Assembly (NCBI GenBank): GCA_040756055.1
Contig: JBFLZR010000003.1
Coordinates: 107,260-171,259 of the forward strand
Source of the DNA: Candidatus Zixiibacteriota bacterium
Lineage (GTDB): Bacteria; Zixibacteria; MSB-5A5; GN15; FEB-12
Direction: 5' to 3'
DNA length: 64,000 nucleotides
This document shows, piece by piece, positions 44,166 through 53,840 of this stretch (within the stretch, counting starts at the first letter, position 1; each line of letters opens with the position of its first letter). Position numbers and translations under genes: made by a program. A model generated the notes under the pieces. The model searched no databases. It worked only from the letters and a program-made list of their open reading frames with translations, and was not told the DNA's origin.

Positions 44166-46220
44166 GTGAAGCGCATTTTTTCTGTCCTCTTGTTGGCAAT
44201 GCTGGGTGCGACGGGACCCCGGGCAGCCGACACTTTATCTCATTATTCGCAGCAGCCAAGACAACTATCCGACAGCATCATCGTAACAGCCAATCGAGTG
44301 GGGATTCCCGCCGAGAAATCGGTCTGGCCGGTTGCCTCTGTTGATCGGAGAAGCCTCGAAAATCAATCGGGACTTGAGACCGCTCTGGAAGGAAGGGCCG
44401 GGCTCGACATTCGCAACCACAGCGGGTTCGGATCAATATCGACTCTATCCAACTGGGGGCTTTTCAATCGGCACATGCTTCTTTTGTACAACGGCCGGGT
44501 GGTCAAAGATTATTCGCTGGGAGGGTTCAATCTTTCGGATTTCAGCAGTGAGGAACTTCAAAGGGTCGAAATACTCAAAGGCCCGCAGTCGGCTTTCTAT
44601 GGGGCCGATGCTATCGGCGGCGTTGTTAACCTGATAACGCCGGACGCAATGACCAATCGCGCTGCGCTATCGGTCAAACAGGGAACATTCGGCTTTCAAC
44701 GATACCTGCTCAATCTGTCGCGTCGTTTTGGAAGTTTCGGTTTTGCCGGATACGCGGAAATCAGCGAGGCCGCCAACCACCGGGAGAATGCGGGCGCTGA
44801 GCGTATGGTTTTCGATCTGAAAACATCGTACCTCAGCGCTGACGCGCGGCACAGCCTATCGGTCTCCGCCAGGTATTTCGAAGACTCTCTGGGTGTTCCG
44901 GGACCGGACCCTCTTGACGCTTATGTGCCGATTTACGGCTCGGATGATGCCTGGTCTATGTATGACCATCAGCTCGATGAAAATTACTCGATGGATTTTC
45001 AATACCGTTTCGATGACAGCGTTTTCGGGTCCGCGCAGGTGGATGCCTTCTGGGAAAAGAAGAATCTCGACTACAACTCTCTGTATAATTACCAGTATTC
45101 CTATTATACCTATGATGAAAGCGTGACCCCGGTGGATTCGTTTTTGAATGTGGAGTCGGTCGATGTTCTGTCGCGCTCCATCTATAATAAGCGTTCATTC
45201 GGGGCCGGCGGTCGTTATGCGCGCGGATTCGGCCCCGGACAGCTTGCCGGCGGAATTGACTTTCTTTCCGGATCAATTCGTTCTACCACCGATGAAACAT
45301 CGTTGGCATCTAATATTGAGGGTCCCTACGCCCCGTACTCGTACGAATACGGCTCTTACAACTACTGGCGGGGGTCGCAGGATCAGTTCGATATCTGGTC
45401 AAGCGCCGTTATCGATGCGGTAGGAGGCTTTCAGTTTGACCTCAGCGGCCGTCTGCAATTTGTCAAATCTCGAACGACTCAACCATCTTATAATCTTGGC
45501 GCCACCTTTTTCGCTACGGAGGAGTTGTCTCTGAAAATTGGCTACGCCTATGCCTTCCGGTTGCCGTCGATATCGGAACAGTTTGCCGAAGATGTTTTCA
45601 CCGCCGGTAATGAAGAGATTAAACCTGAGACCTCGCGTTCTCTTATCGGAACCGCCGAACTTTCACTGCCTCGGCAGGCGCTGCGAGGCAGACTGACGAT
45701 ATTTCACCAGACGGTCGATTCGCTCGTCCAATACCAGTTCGATCCGACCAGTTTCTATTTCGTCCCCCGAAATGTCGATCGGTTCAAGACAGTCGGTATT
45801 GATATCGACATCCAATATCGTCCGTTTGTAGAGCTCGGACTGAGCTTGAACACCGTTGCGCAGCAGGCCCAACAGACGATTGAAGGGACGGGAGTTTATG
45901 TCGACGCGTTTTATGTTCCCGATCTGAAATGGCGATTCGACGTGACGGGTCAAAGGGACATCTTTGGCTATGGTTTAAATCTTACCTACACTTCGGATCG
46001 GTCTATCTTACAATCGGGCAGAACTCGGATTATCGATGCTGTATATGAGTTGGGGTTTTATCTGAGTGCGTCAGTGGGAAGCAATATCTCGCTGAGTCTT
46101 ACCGGCTATGACCTCACCGACCAGAGACGGCCGGATCAGTTCGGTTTTTCGGAATTCGATGATAATTATCCTTCGCCCGGAAGGCGTTTCATGATCGGGG
46201 CCACCTACAGTCTCTTTTAG
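44166..46220 (+). CDS. btuB: TonB-dependent vitamin B12 receptor, BtuB-like
   Basis: 684-residue outer-membrane receptor. Signal peptide ends at GPRAA; the TonB box DSIIVTANR follows and resembles BtuB DTLVVTANR. A plug domain (VEILKGPQSAFYGADAIGGV) and a 22-strand-type barrel ending GRRFMIGATYSLF are visible. The GTG at 44166 is 5 nt after GGAGG (44156-44160), whereas ATG 44154 would contain that site, so GTG is preferred. The upstream cobalamin riboswitch supports the substrate. Confidence 0.92.
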   Translation: MKRIFSVLLLAMLGATGPRAADTLSHYSQQPRQLSDSIIVTANRVGIPAEKSVWPVASVDRRSLENQSGLETALEGRAGLDIRNHSGFGSISTLSNWGLFNRHMLLLYNGRVVKDYSLGGFNLSDFSSEELQRVEILKGPQSAFYGADAIGGVVNLITPDAMTNRAALSVKQGTFGFQRYLLNLSRRFGSFGFAGYAEISEAANHRENAGAERMVFDLKTSYLSADARHSLSVSARYFEDSLGVPGPDPLDAYVPIYGSDDAWSMYDHQLDENYSMDFQYRFDDSVFGSAQVDAFWEKKNLDYNSLYNYQYSYYTYDESVTPVDSFLNVESVDVLSRSIYNKRSFGAGGRYARGFGPGQLAGGIDFLSGSIRSTTDETSLASNIEGPYAPYSYEYGSYNYWRGSQDQFDIWSSAVIDAVGGFQFDLSGRLQFVKSRTTQPSYNLGATFFATEELSLKIGYAYAFRLPSISEQFAEDVFTAGNEEIKPETSRSLIGTAELSLPRQALRGRLTIFHQTVDSLVQYQFDPTSFYFVPRNVDRFKTVGIDIDIQYRPFVELGLSLNTVAQQAQQTIEGTGVYVDAFYVPDLKWRFDVTGQRDIFGYGLNLTYTSDRSILQSGRTRIIDAVYELGFYLSASVGSNISLSLTGYDLTDQRRPDQFGFSEFDDNYPSPGRRFMIGATYSLF

Positions 46221-46370
46221 GCGGAGGCGATGATTCGCGTGGGCGAGCTTGCCCCTAGATAGGCTTGCCCACAAATTATCTCCAGCCGGGAACCTTTGCG
46301 TCCCGAAAGTTATTAATCAGATACCGAATAATATTTTCCAGCAACTTAGTTCAAAGCAATTCGAATATTG

Positions 46371-46399
46371 TTGACAATCTGCGGGGCCGAAGGTATATA
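46371..46399 (+). promoter_or_regulatory. Sigma70-type promoter for the 46449 gene
   Basis: TTGACA at 46371-46376, 17-bp spacer, TATATA at 46394-46399; 49 bp before the ATG. Confidence 0.8.
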
Positions 46400-46448
46400 G
46401 CCGGCCCGACAATTACGTTACCTTTATTAATCTTGGGCAAGCAATAAA

Positions 46449-46877
46449 ATGAACAAATGGCATTTTGAGTACAATCTGGATCCCGATGTTGAGAACGGCA
46501 TCATGTATGAGAAGATATACGGCATCTGGCGAATTGAGACCGCCAACCATTATTATGATGATTATATCGAAGAGGCGAAGGAACTGGTTAAGAAACCCTG
46601 GGCAAAGTTAATCGATTTGTCCAACTGGAAGACCGGTTCACCCGAAGTAATCAGTAAGATCGGTGAGCACCTTGATTGGTGTCGGAAGAACAACATGGTC
46701 TGGTCGATAAACATCATCAACAACCCGGTAACCTATGCTCAGCTTAACAAGATGTTCGCCAAGGGCGGCACCAAGGACATCTCCAAGACATTCCGCAGCA
46801 GGGAAGAGGCCGAGCAGTTTCTGAAACAGCAGGGTTTCAACCTCAAAAAAAACAACGGCACTCCGTTTTCAAACTGA
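46449..46877 (+). CDS. SpoIIAA/STAS-like small cytoplasmic protein
   Basis: 142 residues, no signal or membrane segment. The pattern (WRIETANHYYDDYIEEAKEL, then KLIDLSNW, and SREEAEQFLKQQGF at the end) resembles the SpoIIAA-like/STAS alpha-beta fold. I assign this from pattern only. Single-gene unit with its own promoter and a following hairpin. Confidence 0.65.
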   Translation: MNKWHFEYNLDPDVENGIMYEKIYGIWRIETANHYYDDYIEEAKELVKKPWAKLIDLSNWKTGSPEVISKIGEHLDWCRKNNMVWSINIINNPVTYAQLNKMFAKGGTKDISKTFRSREEAEQFLKQQGFNLKKNNGTPFSN

Positions 46878-46885
46878 CAAAATAA

Positions 46886-46914
46886 TGCCCAACCCGGCCG
46901 AACCGGATTGGGCA
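46886..46914. terminator. Bidirectional terminator between convergent genes
   Basis: 7-bp stem TGCCCAA/TTGGGCA (46886-46892, 46908-46914) with inner CCGG/CCGG. On the minus strand TTATTTTG follows, so it serves best for the S9 peptidase gene. Confidence 0.7.
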
Positions 46915-46941
46915 ATTCGATCTCACGGCCGGGCGCCGAAT

Positions 46942-48960
46942 TTACTTCAGGTATCTCTTAAACCACTTATTTATCCACTCCAGGCGAGCGATACGTCGAT
47001 CCGGACGACCGTGACGCGACAGACCGTGCGGTTCCTCGGGGAAGCGTACCATTTCAACCGTCTTTTTCATCGACTTCAACATGGCGAACATCTGCTCGCC
47101 CTGCTCGATGGAACAACGCAGGTCGTTTTCACTGTGGATAATCAAGACCGGTGTTTTGATGTTCTGATAGTATGTGATCGGCGAGCATTTCTTGTAGTTC
47201 TCCGGGTTTTTCCACGGGAAGCCGTCGAATTCGCGCTTGAGCGACCAGCCTATATCGGATGTTCCGAAAAACGATGTCAGGTCCACTACCGAGCGCTGAG
47301 TTACGGCAGCCCGGAACCGATCGGTGTGGCTGATGATCCAGTTGGTCATGTAGCCGCCGTAAGAACCTCCCGTGACGCCCATTCTCTTTGAATTGATGAA
47401 ACGTTGTTTTTCGAGATGATCGGCGGCTGCCATGCAGTCCATGTAGTCGAGTTCACCCCATCCTCCGGAAATGGCCCGGGCCCATGTTTCGCCCTTGCCG
47501 GCTCCGCCGCGAGGATTAGTGTAGAATACAACATACCCCTGAGCCGCCAGGTATTGCATTTCATGGAAGAACGTGTGGGCATACTGAACTCTCGGCCCTC
47601 CGTGAATCTGCAAAATTGATGGATATTTCTTGGTAGCCTTGAAATTCGGCGGCAGGACTATCCATCCCTGGACCTCGGTTTTATCGAAGGCGCTGAAGCG
47701 AACCTCGCGGGTCTTGCAAATAGTGACCTCGTTGCGCAGAAACTTGTTGAGTTCGGTCACTTTGCGGACGCGCTTCTCCCCACCATAAACGGCCGGGAGA
47801 ATAATTATTTCGCCGGGATTGTTCAAGTCGGCCTGTATTATAGCCACGGCCCGCGTGGCGCCATTGAGGGAGAAGCCTTTGATGTGGCATTTGCCGGCGA
47901 AAACGCGAGTCGGTTTACCGCCCGCGGCTGGGATATAAAACAGGTTGGTTGATCCGGTGTCCGATGACAGGAAATAAATCCGCTTATTATCCTTCGACCA
48001 GATCAGTTGTCCGGCATCGTGCGCGTCGCTAGTGTCGCAGATAGACTGGTCGTACACCATACGATCGAATTTCGGCATCAGGTCGCGCGCTTTCGGGGTT
48101 CCGCCAACTCCCACCTTCCATATATGGACGTTCGTGCTGCCCCAATCATCGTCGGGGTTGCCATGTCCCATGTAGGCTATAGACTTGCCGTCCGGTGAAA
48201 ATTTGGGAGCACTGACCGGCCCGGCGGGGGTACCGACCTTTCTCTCCTTGCCGCCGTTGGCAGGCATTATGAACAGATCCTCGCGCAGCAACTCTACATC
48301 GGGGTCCGCGGACCTGTTGGACACATACGCGATCCAGCGTCCATCCGCAGACACTGTCACCTGCGTGTTGTCGCGGTTACCTTTTGTCAACTTGGTGAGC
48401 TTTCCTGAGGCGACTTCCAGGGAGTAAACCTGGAACCTGTCTTTCGGCAGGAATCCTGACCCATCGAGGCGATACCACAACCTCGTAATGTGTCGGTAAA
48501 CCGGCGGTTTCTTTTTTTCATCCTCATCTTCGATGAAGTGCGAATCATTATAGCGAAGGCAGAATATCAGTCTCGTGGCGTTGGGGGACCAATTCAGGTT
48601 GGTTATGGAACCATCGAGCTCTATCACCTTTTTTTCCGCCCCGCCGGCAACAGGCATAATGTAAATGCCGGTTTTCTTGTCCCTGGTCGAGACAAAGGCA
48701 ATCCGACTGCTGTCGGGTGACCAGACCGCGCCGCCATCATTGTGGTCGCCGAAAGTGAATTGCTGCGTGGTCTTCTTTTTTAAGTCGTAGACGAAAATGT
48801 TGGAAAAGTACTTCTTCTTTTCCTTGTCCATGCGCTCGACAGTGTAGGCGATTCTCGTTTCATCGGGAGAGAATGAAACCGAGGTCGGAATTCGGAGATT
48901 GTAGAGGTCTTCCGCTCCGATAATTCGCTTTTTGGGGGCTTTACGGGTCGATTTTTTCAT
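46942..48960 (-). CDS. S9-family prolyl oligopeptidase/acylaminoacyl peptidase
   Basis: 672 residues. The N-terminal part is a TolB-like beta-propeller (SFSPDETRIAYTV, SPDSSRIAFVSTRD, FSPDGKSIAYMGHG). The C-terminal alpha/beta-hydrolase domain has catalytic Ser533 in GGSYGGYMTNW, then HSENDLRC (Asp) and EPHGLSRHG (His). No signal peptide; probably a cytoplasmic oligopeptidase. The propeller is expected to restrict substrates to short peptides. Confidence 0.94.
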   Translation of the reverse strand: MKKSTRKAPKKRIIGAEDLYNLRIPTSVSFSPDETRIAYTVERMDKEKKKYFSNIFVYDLKKKTTQQFTFGDHNDGGAVWSPDSSRIAFVSTRDKKTGIYIMPVAGGAEKKVIELDGSITNLNWSPNATRLIFCLRYNDSHFIEDEDEKKKPPVYRHITRLWYRLDGSGFLPKDRFQVYSLEVASGKLTKLTKGNRDNTQVTVSADGRWIAYVSNRSADPDVELLREDLFIMPANGGKERKVGTPAGPVSAPKFSPDGKSIAYMGHGNPDDDWGSTNVHIWKVGVGGTPKARDLMPKFDRMVYDQSICDTSDAHDAGQLIWSKDNKRIYFLSSDTGSTNLFYIPAAGGKPTRVFAGKCHIKGFSLNGATRAVAIIQADLNNPGEIIILPAVYGGEKRVRKVTELNKFLRNEVTICKTREVRFSAFDKTEVQGWIVLPPNFKATKKYPSILQIHGGPRVQYAHTFFHEMQYLAAQGYVVFYTNPRGGAGKGETWARAISGGWGELDYMDCMAAADHLEKQRFINSKRMGVTGGSYGGYMTNWIISHTDRFRAAVTQRSVVDLTSFFGTSDIGWSLKREFDGFPWKNPENYKKCSPITYYQNIKTPVLIIHSENDLRCSIEQGEQMFAMLKSMKKTVEMVRFPEEPHGLSRHGRPDRRIARLEWINKWFKRYLK

Positions 48961-48999
48961 ACCTTTTCTTCCTGTTTCCTAACCGTTTGAATAACAAGC

Positions 49000-49028
49000 A
49001 ACTTACATAGAAACCCCTTCCGGGACAA
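49000..49028 (-). promoter_or_regulatory. Possible promoter of the S9 peptidase gene
   Basis: Minus strand TTGTCC (49028-49023), 17-bp spacer, TAAGTT (49005-49000), 39 bp before the ATG; AGGAAG lies just upstream of the start. Confidence 0.45.
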
Positions 49029-49215
49029 GCGAAAAAAGCCTCAGCGGCAAGAAGTCACACTTCTAGGCGGCTGATGGGCAGAAATAGTTTTACCTTTTTA
49101 CGCAAATAGGCTATTTTTCCGGGAAGCATTTTCACGCAGGGGCTGTTATTGATATTTAATGCTGTAAGTAAATCGAGAACATGTTGTTTTACATAACAAA
49201 ACAGGAGAGGTAGCC

Positions 49216-51510
49216 TTGGATATTATCGCAATCATAGACAAGGTTCAGCAACTTGAAACCAAAGCTAAGACCAGACCCAAAGATGACGAACCGCTAAAAG
49301 AATACTCGGGCAAGACCCCCAAACAGCTTCGCGGCATGCTCTACACCATGCTCAAGGCAAGGCGGGTGGAGCGCGAGGAGAAATTGCTCCTTCGCAAAGG
49401 ATACAACCGTTTTTTTATCGGTTGTGGCGGCAAGGAACTGGCCGATGTCTGCTTTGCCGATAACCTTCGCAAAGACGACCCCTGGGTCGGATATTACCGT
49501 AACAAGGCTTTCGATCTTCACCGCGGCTCCACCCTCGAAGATAAAATGCTGGAGGCGATCGGCGACGCCCGCGGGCGAAACAAAGGCATGCAAATACCGG
49601 CGCACCCCGGCTATCCCGACATGGCCATTCTTCCTCAGTCGTCGCCCACCGGCGGTCACGCCCTCGAGGCGGCCGGACTCAGTGAAGCGATAAAACATCC
49701 TTTGCCGATATCCAAGCAATCACATATTCCCGGCGGCGCCTACCCGACTGACGCCATAACGGTCTGCAGCATCGGCGAAGGCTCCACTTCGGAATCCGAA
49801 TTCTCTCGCGCTGTCTTTTATGCCGCCTTTTATAAGACCCGGTTCATCGCCGCCATTTACAACTGCGGCTGGGCGATCTCTGTCTCGGTAGAAGAACAAT
49901 TCCCCGAGGGTGATCCTACAACACCTTACGAGGGGTACCAAAGATTTGGCCTGAAGATAATGCAAGCCGATGGTACCGACATCAAGGACTGCTTGGCCAA
50001 AGTAGCCGAAGCGATAGAATACACCCGTGGGGGAAACGGTCCGGTGCTCATGAATATTCGCACCACCCGCGAAGGTTCGCACTCGGGTTCCGATGACCAG
50101 TCGTTTTATATGGATCCGGTCGAACAGGACTGGCACACCTATAATGATTGCATTCTCAAGACCGCCAATACGCTTATCGAAGATAATATCGTGACCGGCG
50201 CGGAGATCGCCGCCATGTGGGATGAACTTGACAGGAAAATCACCGAAGAGTCCCAGAAGGCGGTCTCGACTTTTCAGCCCAAGACAACCGAGCTCATTCA
50301 GAAGTATGTCTACACATACAATTTCGATGATGCTAAGACGACCTGGAAGAAATTCAGAGACGCGTCAAATGTTGACCGAAAGGCGAAATTCAAGGAGTTC
50401 CACGAAAAAGGCTATTTCAGCACGCCGGAACTGCCCGAAAACGTTGGCCCGATGACCATGAGATTCGCCATCAACTACACTCTCTTTGACCTGTTTCTTC
50501 TTTCAGAGGATGTTCTTATGTTTGGCGAGGATGTCGCTGATTTCTCAGGTCACATGATTGAAGAGATAGAAAAACAATCCAAGCTCAAAGGGAAGGGCGG
50601 CGTATTCCTGGTTTCGAAAAATCTGCAGCGTGAATTCGGCAACAACCGTTGCTTTAACACGCCGCTCGATGAAGCCGGAATTCTCGGTCGGGCGTCCGGG
50701 CACGTTTACCAGGGAAGACGGCCGATACCGGAGATTCAATTTCTGGATTATATGTCGCCGGCTTATCAGGTGCTCAAGGATCGTATCGCGACGACCTATC
50801 AAAGGTCGGGCGGTCTGTTTAAGATGCCGATGACGATCAGGACAACCTACGGCGGCTATAAACAGGGTGCGGGAGCTTTCTGGCATTCCGAGGGTAATCT
50901 CGGCACGTGGATGAATATCCCGAGTCTTCTGATAGCGGTGCCCTCGAATGCCTACGATGCCGCCGGGCTTTTAAAGACAGCCTGGGCTACCGACGATCCG
51001 GTCCTGTTCTGTGAATCGGTCGCCCTGTATAACAGGCGTGACTGGGAAGGCGTCCCGATCGAGACTCGCGTTCCGGAAATCGACGAACTTATCCCGTTCG
51101 GTGTCGCGAAAGTATATGACGAAGACAACACCGATATCGGCATAATCACCTACGGCGCTACCTTCCAGATGGCCCGCAAGGCGGCTGAACTTGTCAAGGA
51201 GAAGGGGATCAAGGTTCGGGTGGTAGACCTGCGTACGGTCAAACCGATGGACGAAGAGACTATCCTTCAGACCGCCAAGGACTGCGGCAAAGTGCTTGTC
51301 GTAACCGAGGACCGATTCCCCGGTGGAGCCGCCGGCACTATTTCGTCGGTCATCACGCGCGGCGAGGGCCTGTATTATCTGGAGGCTCCTGTCAAACTGG
51401 TGACGGCGATCGATGCCAGAGTGGCATACGGTGTCGATGGCGACAACGCCTGTCTGCCCAATGTGGACAAGATCACGGCGGCTATCGAGGACCTGCACCA
51501 CAACTATTGA
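49216..51510 (+). CDS. Fused alpha/beta E1 component of a 2-oxoacid dehydrogenase
   Basis: 764-residue thiamine diphosphate enzyme in which E1-alpha (about 1-370) and E1-beta (about 395-764) are one chain. The alpha part ends its cofactor loop unusually: GEGSTSE for the usual GDG, and YNCGWAISVS where most have NN or DN. The beta part has MFGEDVADFSGHM, GAGAFWHSEGN and VTEDRFPGGAAG. TTG start after CAGGAGAGG. No E2 or E3 is adjacent; pyruvate or branched-chain 2-oxoacids are plausible substrates. Confidence 0.9.
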   Translation: MDIIAIIDKVQQLETKAKTRPKDDEPLKEYSGKTPKQLRGMLYTMLKARRVEREEKLLLRKGYNRFFIGCGGKELADVCFADNLRKDDPWVGYYRNKAFDLHRGSTLEDKMLEAIGDARGRNKGMQIPAHPGYPDMAILPQSSPTGGHALEAAGLSEAIKHPLPISKQSHIPGGAYPTDAITVCSIGEGSTSESEFSRAVFYAAFYKTRFIAAIYNCGWAISVSVEEQFPEGDPTTPYEGYQRFGLKIMQADGTDIKDCLAKVAEAIEYTRGGNGPVLMNIRTTREGSHSGSDDQSFYMDPVEQDWHTYNDCILKTANTLIEDNIVTGAEIAAMWDELDRKITEESQKAVSTFQPKTTELIQKYVYTYNFDDAKTTWKKFRDASNVDRKAKFKEFHEKGYFSTPELPENVGPMTMRFAINYTLFDLFLLSEDVLMFGEDVADFSGHMIEEIEKQSKLKGKGGVFLVSKNLQREFGNNRCFNTPLDEAGILGRASGHVYQGRRPIPEIQFLDYMSPAYQVLKDRIATTYQRSGGLFKMPMTIRTTYGGYKQGAGAFWHSEGNLGTWMNIPSLLIAVPSNAYDAAGLLKTAWATDDPVLFCESVALYNRRDWEGVPIETRVPEIDELIPFGVAKVYDEDNTDIGIITYGATFQMARKAAELVKEKGIKVRVVDLRTVKPMDEETILQTAKDCGKVLVVTEDRFPGGAAGTISSVITRGEGLYYLEAPVKLVTAIDARVAYGVDGDNACLPNVDKITAAIEDLHHNY

Positions 51511-51538
51511 AATCGAAGAATATCACCGGTGAATTAAG

Positions 51539-51571
51539 AGCCGTGCCTTATCGACTGAGGCGCGGCTTTTT
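51539..51571 (+). terminator. Rho-independent terminator after the E1 gene
   Basis: 10-bp stem AGCCGTGCCT/AGGCGCGGCT (one G-T) with a 9-nt loop, then T5. It ends next to the convergent flippase stop. Confidence 0.88.
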
Positions 51572-51573
51572 GA

Positions 51574-53082
51574 TTAATGACGTTTGAAAAAGGCAACGAA
51601 CTTGCGCCGATCGTCCGGTTCGAGAATGAAATATGCCGGCACCGACGCCACCAAAGCCACCGCGATAACATCGAAAGCCAGACTGATCCAGCTCGCCGGG
51701 ATTACATATGTGCGCAGAATCAGTGACACCGGCGCCGCCACCACGACCGCCAGAGAGGCCGAGACAGCGAAGGTCCGTAAAATCTGTCCGAGTGGAAGCC
51801 GCAAAGCCACTGACATGAAGTAGGGGTACAGCGTCAGGTAGAAGACTACTTGAGGAACCGCATTGGCCAGCGCCATACCGATTAGATTGTATCTCGGTAT
51901 CAGGATAATCGACAGGATAATCTTTACCGCCGACTCGGCGATCAGGGTGTAGAGGATATAGCGATGCTGCCCGATGCCGAACAGAACAGAGTTGCCGATT
52001 ATCTGGGGAAGAAATACAGAGGTGCCGAAGGCGAGAATCATCATTACATCAGCAGCTTCCGCAAATTCGGGGGGGAGCCAGAGGTTCACAAACGGGCGAG
52101 CAAAAACCACTACCCCGACACCGAGCAGAAATGACAGGTAGGAGATATATTTGATTCCCCTCAGATAGACATCGCTCACCTTTTCGATATCGCCCGATGC
52201 CTCGATGTGCGATATGGCCGGCATCAGCGGCGTTCCAATGGAGTTTATGATATTGCGCAGGTACAGCATCAACTGCGCCCCCGGATTGTACACTCCGGCG
52301 GCAACCGAAGAACTGAGTATTCCGAGAAGGAACGTGTCGGTGTTGAACATGATCAGCCATCCGATGGTGATCCCGAACGAGACTCTGGAATAGCCCAGCA
52401 ACATTTTGACGGTGGCCGCATCGGACTTGCCAAGCAAGAATCGCACTTGCGGATGAAGTTTCCTTAGCCAGATGACTCCGGCGATATGTTTGGCGACACT
52501 GACCGACAATATTACCAGTGCCAGCGCCACCAGGCCATACCCTAATTTGAGCAACCAGACCATTATGAGCACGCGGACGATTTCTTCGATTATCGCCAGT
52601 ACGCGTGTAATGTCGTGTCTCTGAAATCCGGCCAGCGAATTGCCGAACGGCAGCAGATAGAAGTTAAAGGCCATGAAGGCTCCGAGAATCAAAAGCGCGT
52701 TTTTGCCTTCAGTGATCAGGGCCGGATCGCCGATTTTGAAATAACCGAAAAAGAATGTTACGAACAGGTAGATTCCGCCGAATACAATCGAGCCCACCAC
52801 GAAATAGAGCAGGTTCGATGTACTCAGTATCCGGTTGATTTTATCGTAATCGCGTTCGGAAAGGTGGCGGGAAATGTACCTTGTCAGCGCCGAGGTGAGA
52901 CCGATATCGAGCAGAGAGAAGTAATTGATAGTCTGAAATATTATCACCCAGACGCCGTAGCGGGCATCCCCGAATACCGAGGCTATATATGGGACAAAGA
53001 AGAAGGTGATGATCAGTCGTATTAAATATCCGCCCCAGGAAGACAGGATATTTCGAACGAGCTGCTGACCAATCGCGACCAA
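51574..53082 (-). CDS. Oligosaccharide flippase (Wzx/MATE-like)
   Basis: 502 residues, about 12-14 membrane segments. RNILSSWGGYLIRLIITFFFVPYI then YGVWVIIFQTINYFSLLDIGL is typical of the polysaccharide transporter family that flips lipid-linked glycans. The frame is open to 53316, but the extra 78 residues are polar and low quality. The TTG at 53082 has GAGAGGG upstream and leads straight into the conserved part; a GTG at 53100 is an alternative. No glycan genes are adjacent. Confidence 0.85.
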   Translation of the reverse strand: MVAIGQQLVRNILSSWGGYLIRLIITFFFVPYIASVFGDARYGVWVIIFQTINYFSLLDIGLTSALTRYISRHLSERDYDKINRILSTSNLLYFVVGSIVFGGIYLFVTFFFGYFKIGDPALITEGKNALLILGAFMAFNFYLLPFGNSLAGFQRHDITRVLAIIEEIVRVLIMVWLLKLGYGLVALALVILSVSVAKHIAGVIWLRKLHPQVRFLLGKSDAATVKMLLGYSRVSFGITIGWLIMFNTDTFLLGILSSSVAAGVYNPGAQLMLYLRNIINSIGTPLMPAISHIEASGDIEKVSDVYLRGIKYISYLSFLLGVGVVVFARPFVNLWLPPEFAEAADVMMILAFGTSVFLPQIIGNSVLFGIGQHRYILYTLIAESAVKIILSIILIPRYNLIGMALANAVPQVVFYLTLYPYFMSVALRLPLGQILRTFAVSASLAVVVAAPVSLILRTYVIPASWISLAFDVIAVALVASVPAYFILEPDDRRKFVAFFKRH

Positions 53083-53571
53083 AACCGGAGACCCTCTCAC
53101 CTGCAGAATGCCATTTTGGATCGAATGCGACTTCTGGATTGCATTCGGTGACTTTCGATGGACAGTATAATTCTTTTTTCGACGCAAGCTCAAGGTTAAA
53201 AGCTCGTACTGCTTCTGTGAAGTTAGTTTTGGTATTGAACGATAAATACGAATTTCCCGCCCTGAGCTCGCAATCTGTCCAATAAAGTACCTAACTTCAA
53301 ACAGACTACCGCACAACGGCTTATGGAAAAATACAATTTTTGTCGCTTTTGTGTGGACGCACTTTTTGCGATTATCGCAGACAGGTCTCTGCCGCTAGAA
53401 AATTAGCAGGCGCTATCTTACTGCTGTTCAGCAACATAATCCGCTAACTCACATGGGCGTTTATCGGCGGCACGATTCTTGTGTTGAATCAAAGCGATTC
53501 CGTCATGACTTCAGCCAAGTTTGTCGGGAAGAATATTAAGGTCTTCGCTGTATAATTAGGAGAAAGAAGGG
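53083..53571. other. 489-bp stretch without a supported gene
   Basis: Between the flippase start and a small plus-strand gene. An inverted repeat CGAATGC/GCATTCG (53122-53128, 53141-53147) lies in the presumed flippase leader. Otherwise I see no promoter with good spacing and no RNA gene. Confidence 0.5.
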
Positions 53572-53775
53572 ATGGAGAAAGCGACCCGTATGTTGAACTT
53601 GTTAGCGGCTCTGATAATGTTGGCCGCGGGAGTCTACATTCACACCGTTTTTGAACCGGTGTTGAGCATTCTGGCGCGAACCTCGGTGTGGATCGGGGTG
53701 TTAACGTACATGGTGCTGCAGGTTGAGTTTGGGTACCATCCGATTCAAAAACACATCGAGGAATTGCTCAGGTAG
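53572..53775 (+). CDS. Small hydrophobic protein, function unknown
   Basis: 67 residues. Two membrane segments are visible (LLAALIMLAAGVYI and a second around VWIGVLTYMVLQVEF), then a polar tail with IQKHIEELLR. A good AGGAGAAAGAAGGG leader precedes ATG. It resembles DUF2892-like small membrane proteins only loosely. Confidence 0.65.
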   Translation: MEKATRMLNLLAALIMLAAGVYIHTVFEPVLSILARTSVWIGVLTYMVLQVEFGYHPIQKHIEELLR

Positions 53776-53793
53776 AAGGCCGTAATTATTCGC

Positions 53794-53821
53794 TTGACTT
53801 TGGTGAATTAGTATATATTTT
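53794..53821 (+). promoter_or_regulatory. Promoter of the TPR-Exb-TonB cluster
   Basis: TTGACT at 53794-53799, 16-bp spacer, TATTTT at 53816-53821 in a TATATATTTTTG run; 20 bp before the ATG. Confidence 0.6.
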
Positions 53822-53840
53822 TGTTGTCTTAATTGAAGTT

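Noticed and set aside
53083-53316. 78-residue N-terminal extension of the flippase
   Set aside because: Polar, not typical of Wzx proteins, and a TTG with ribosome-binding site starts the conserved part at 53082.
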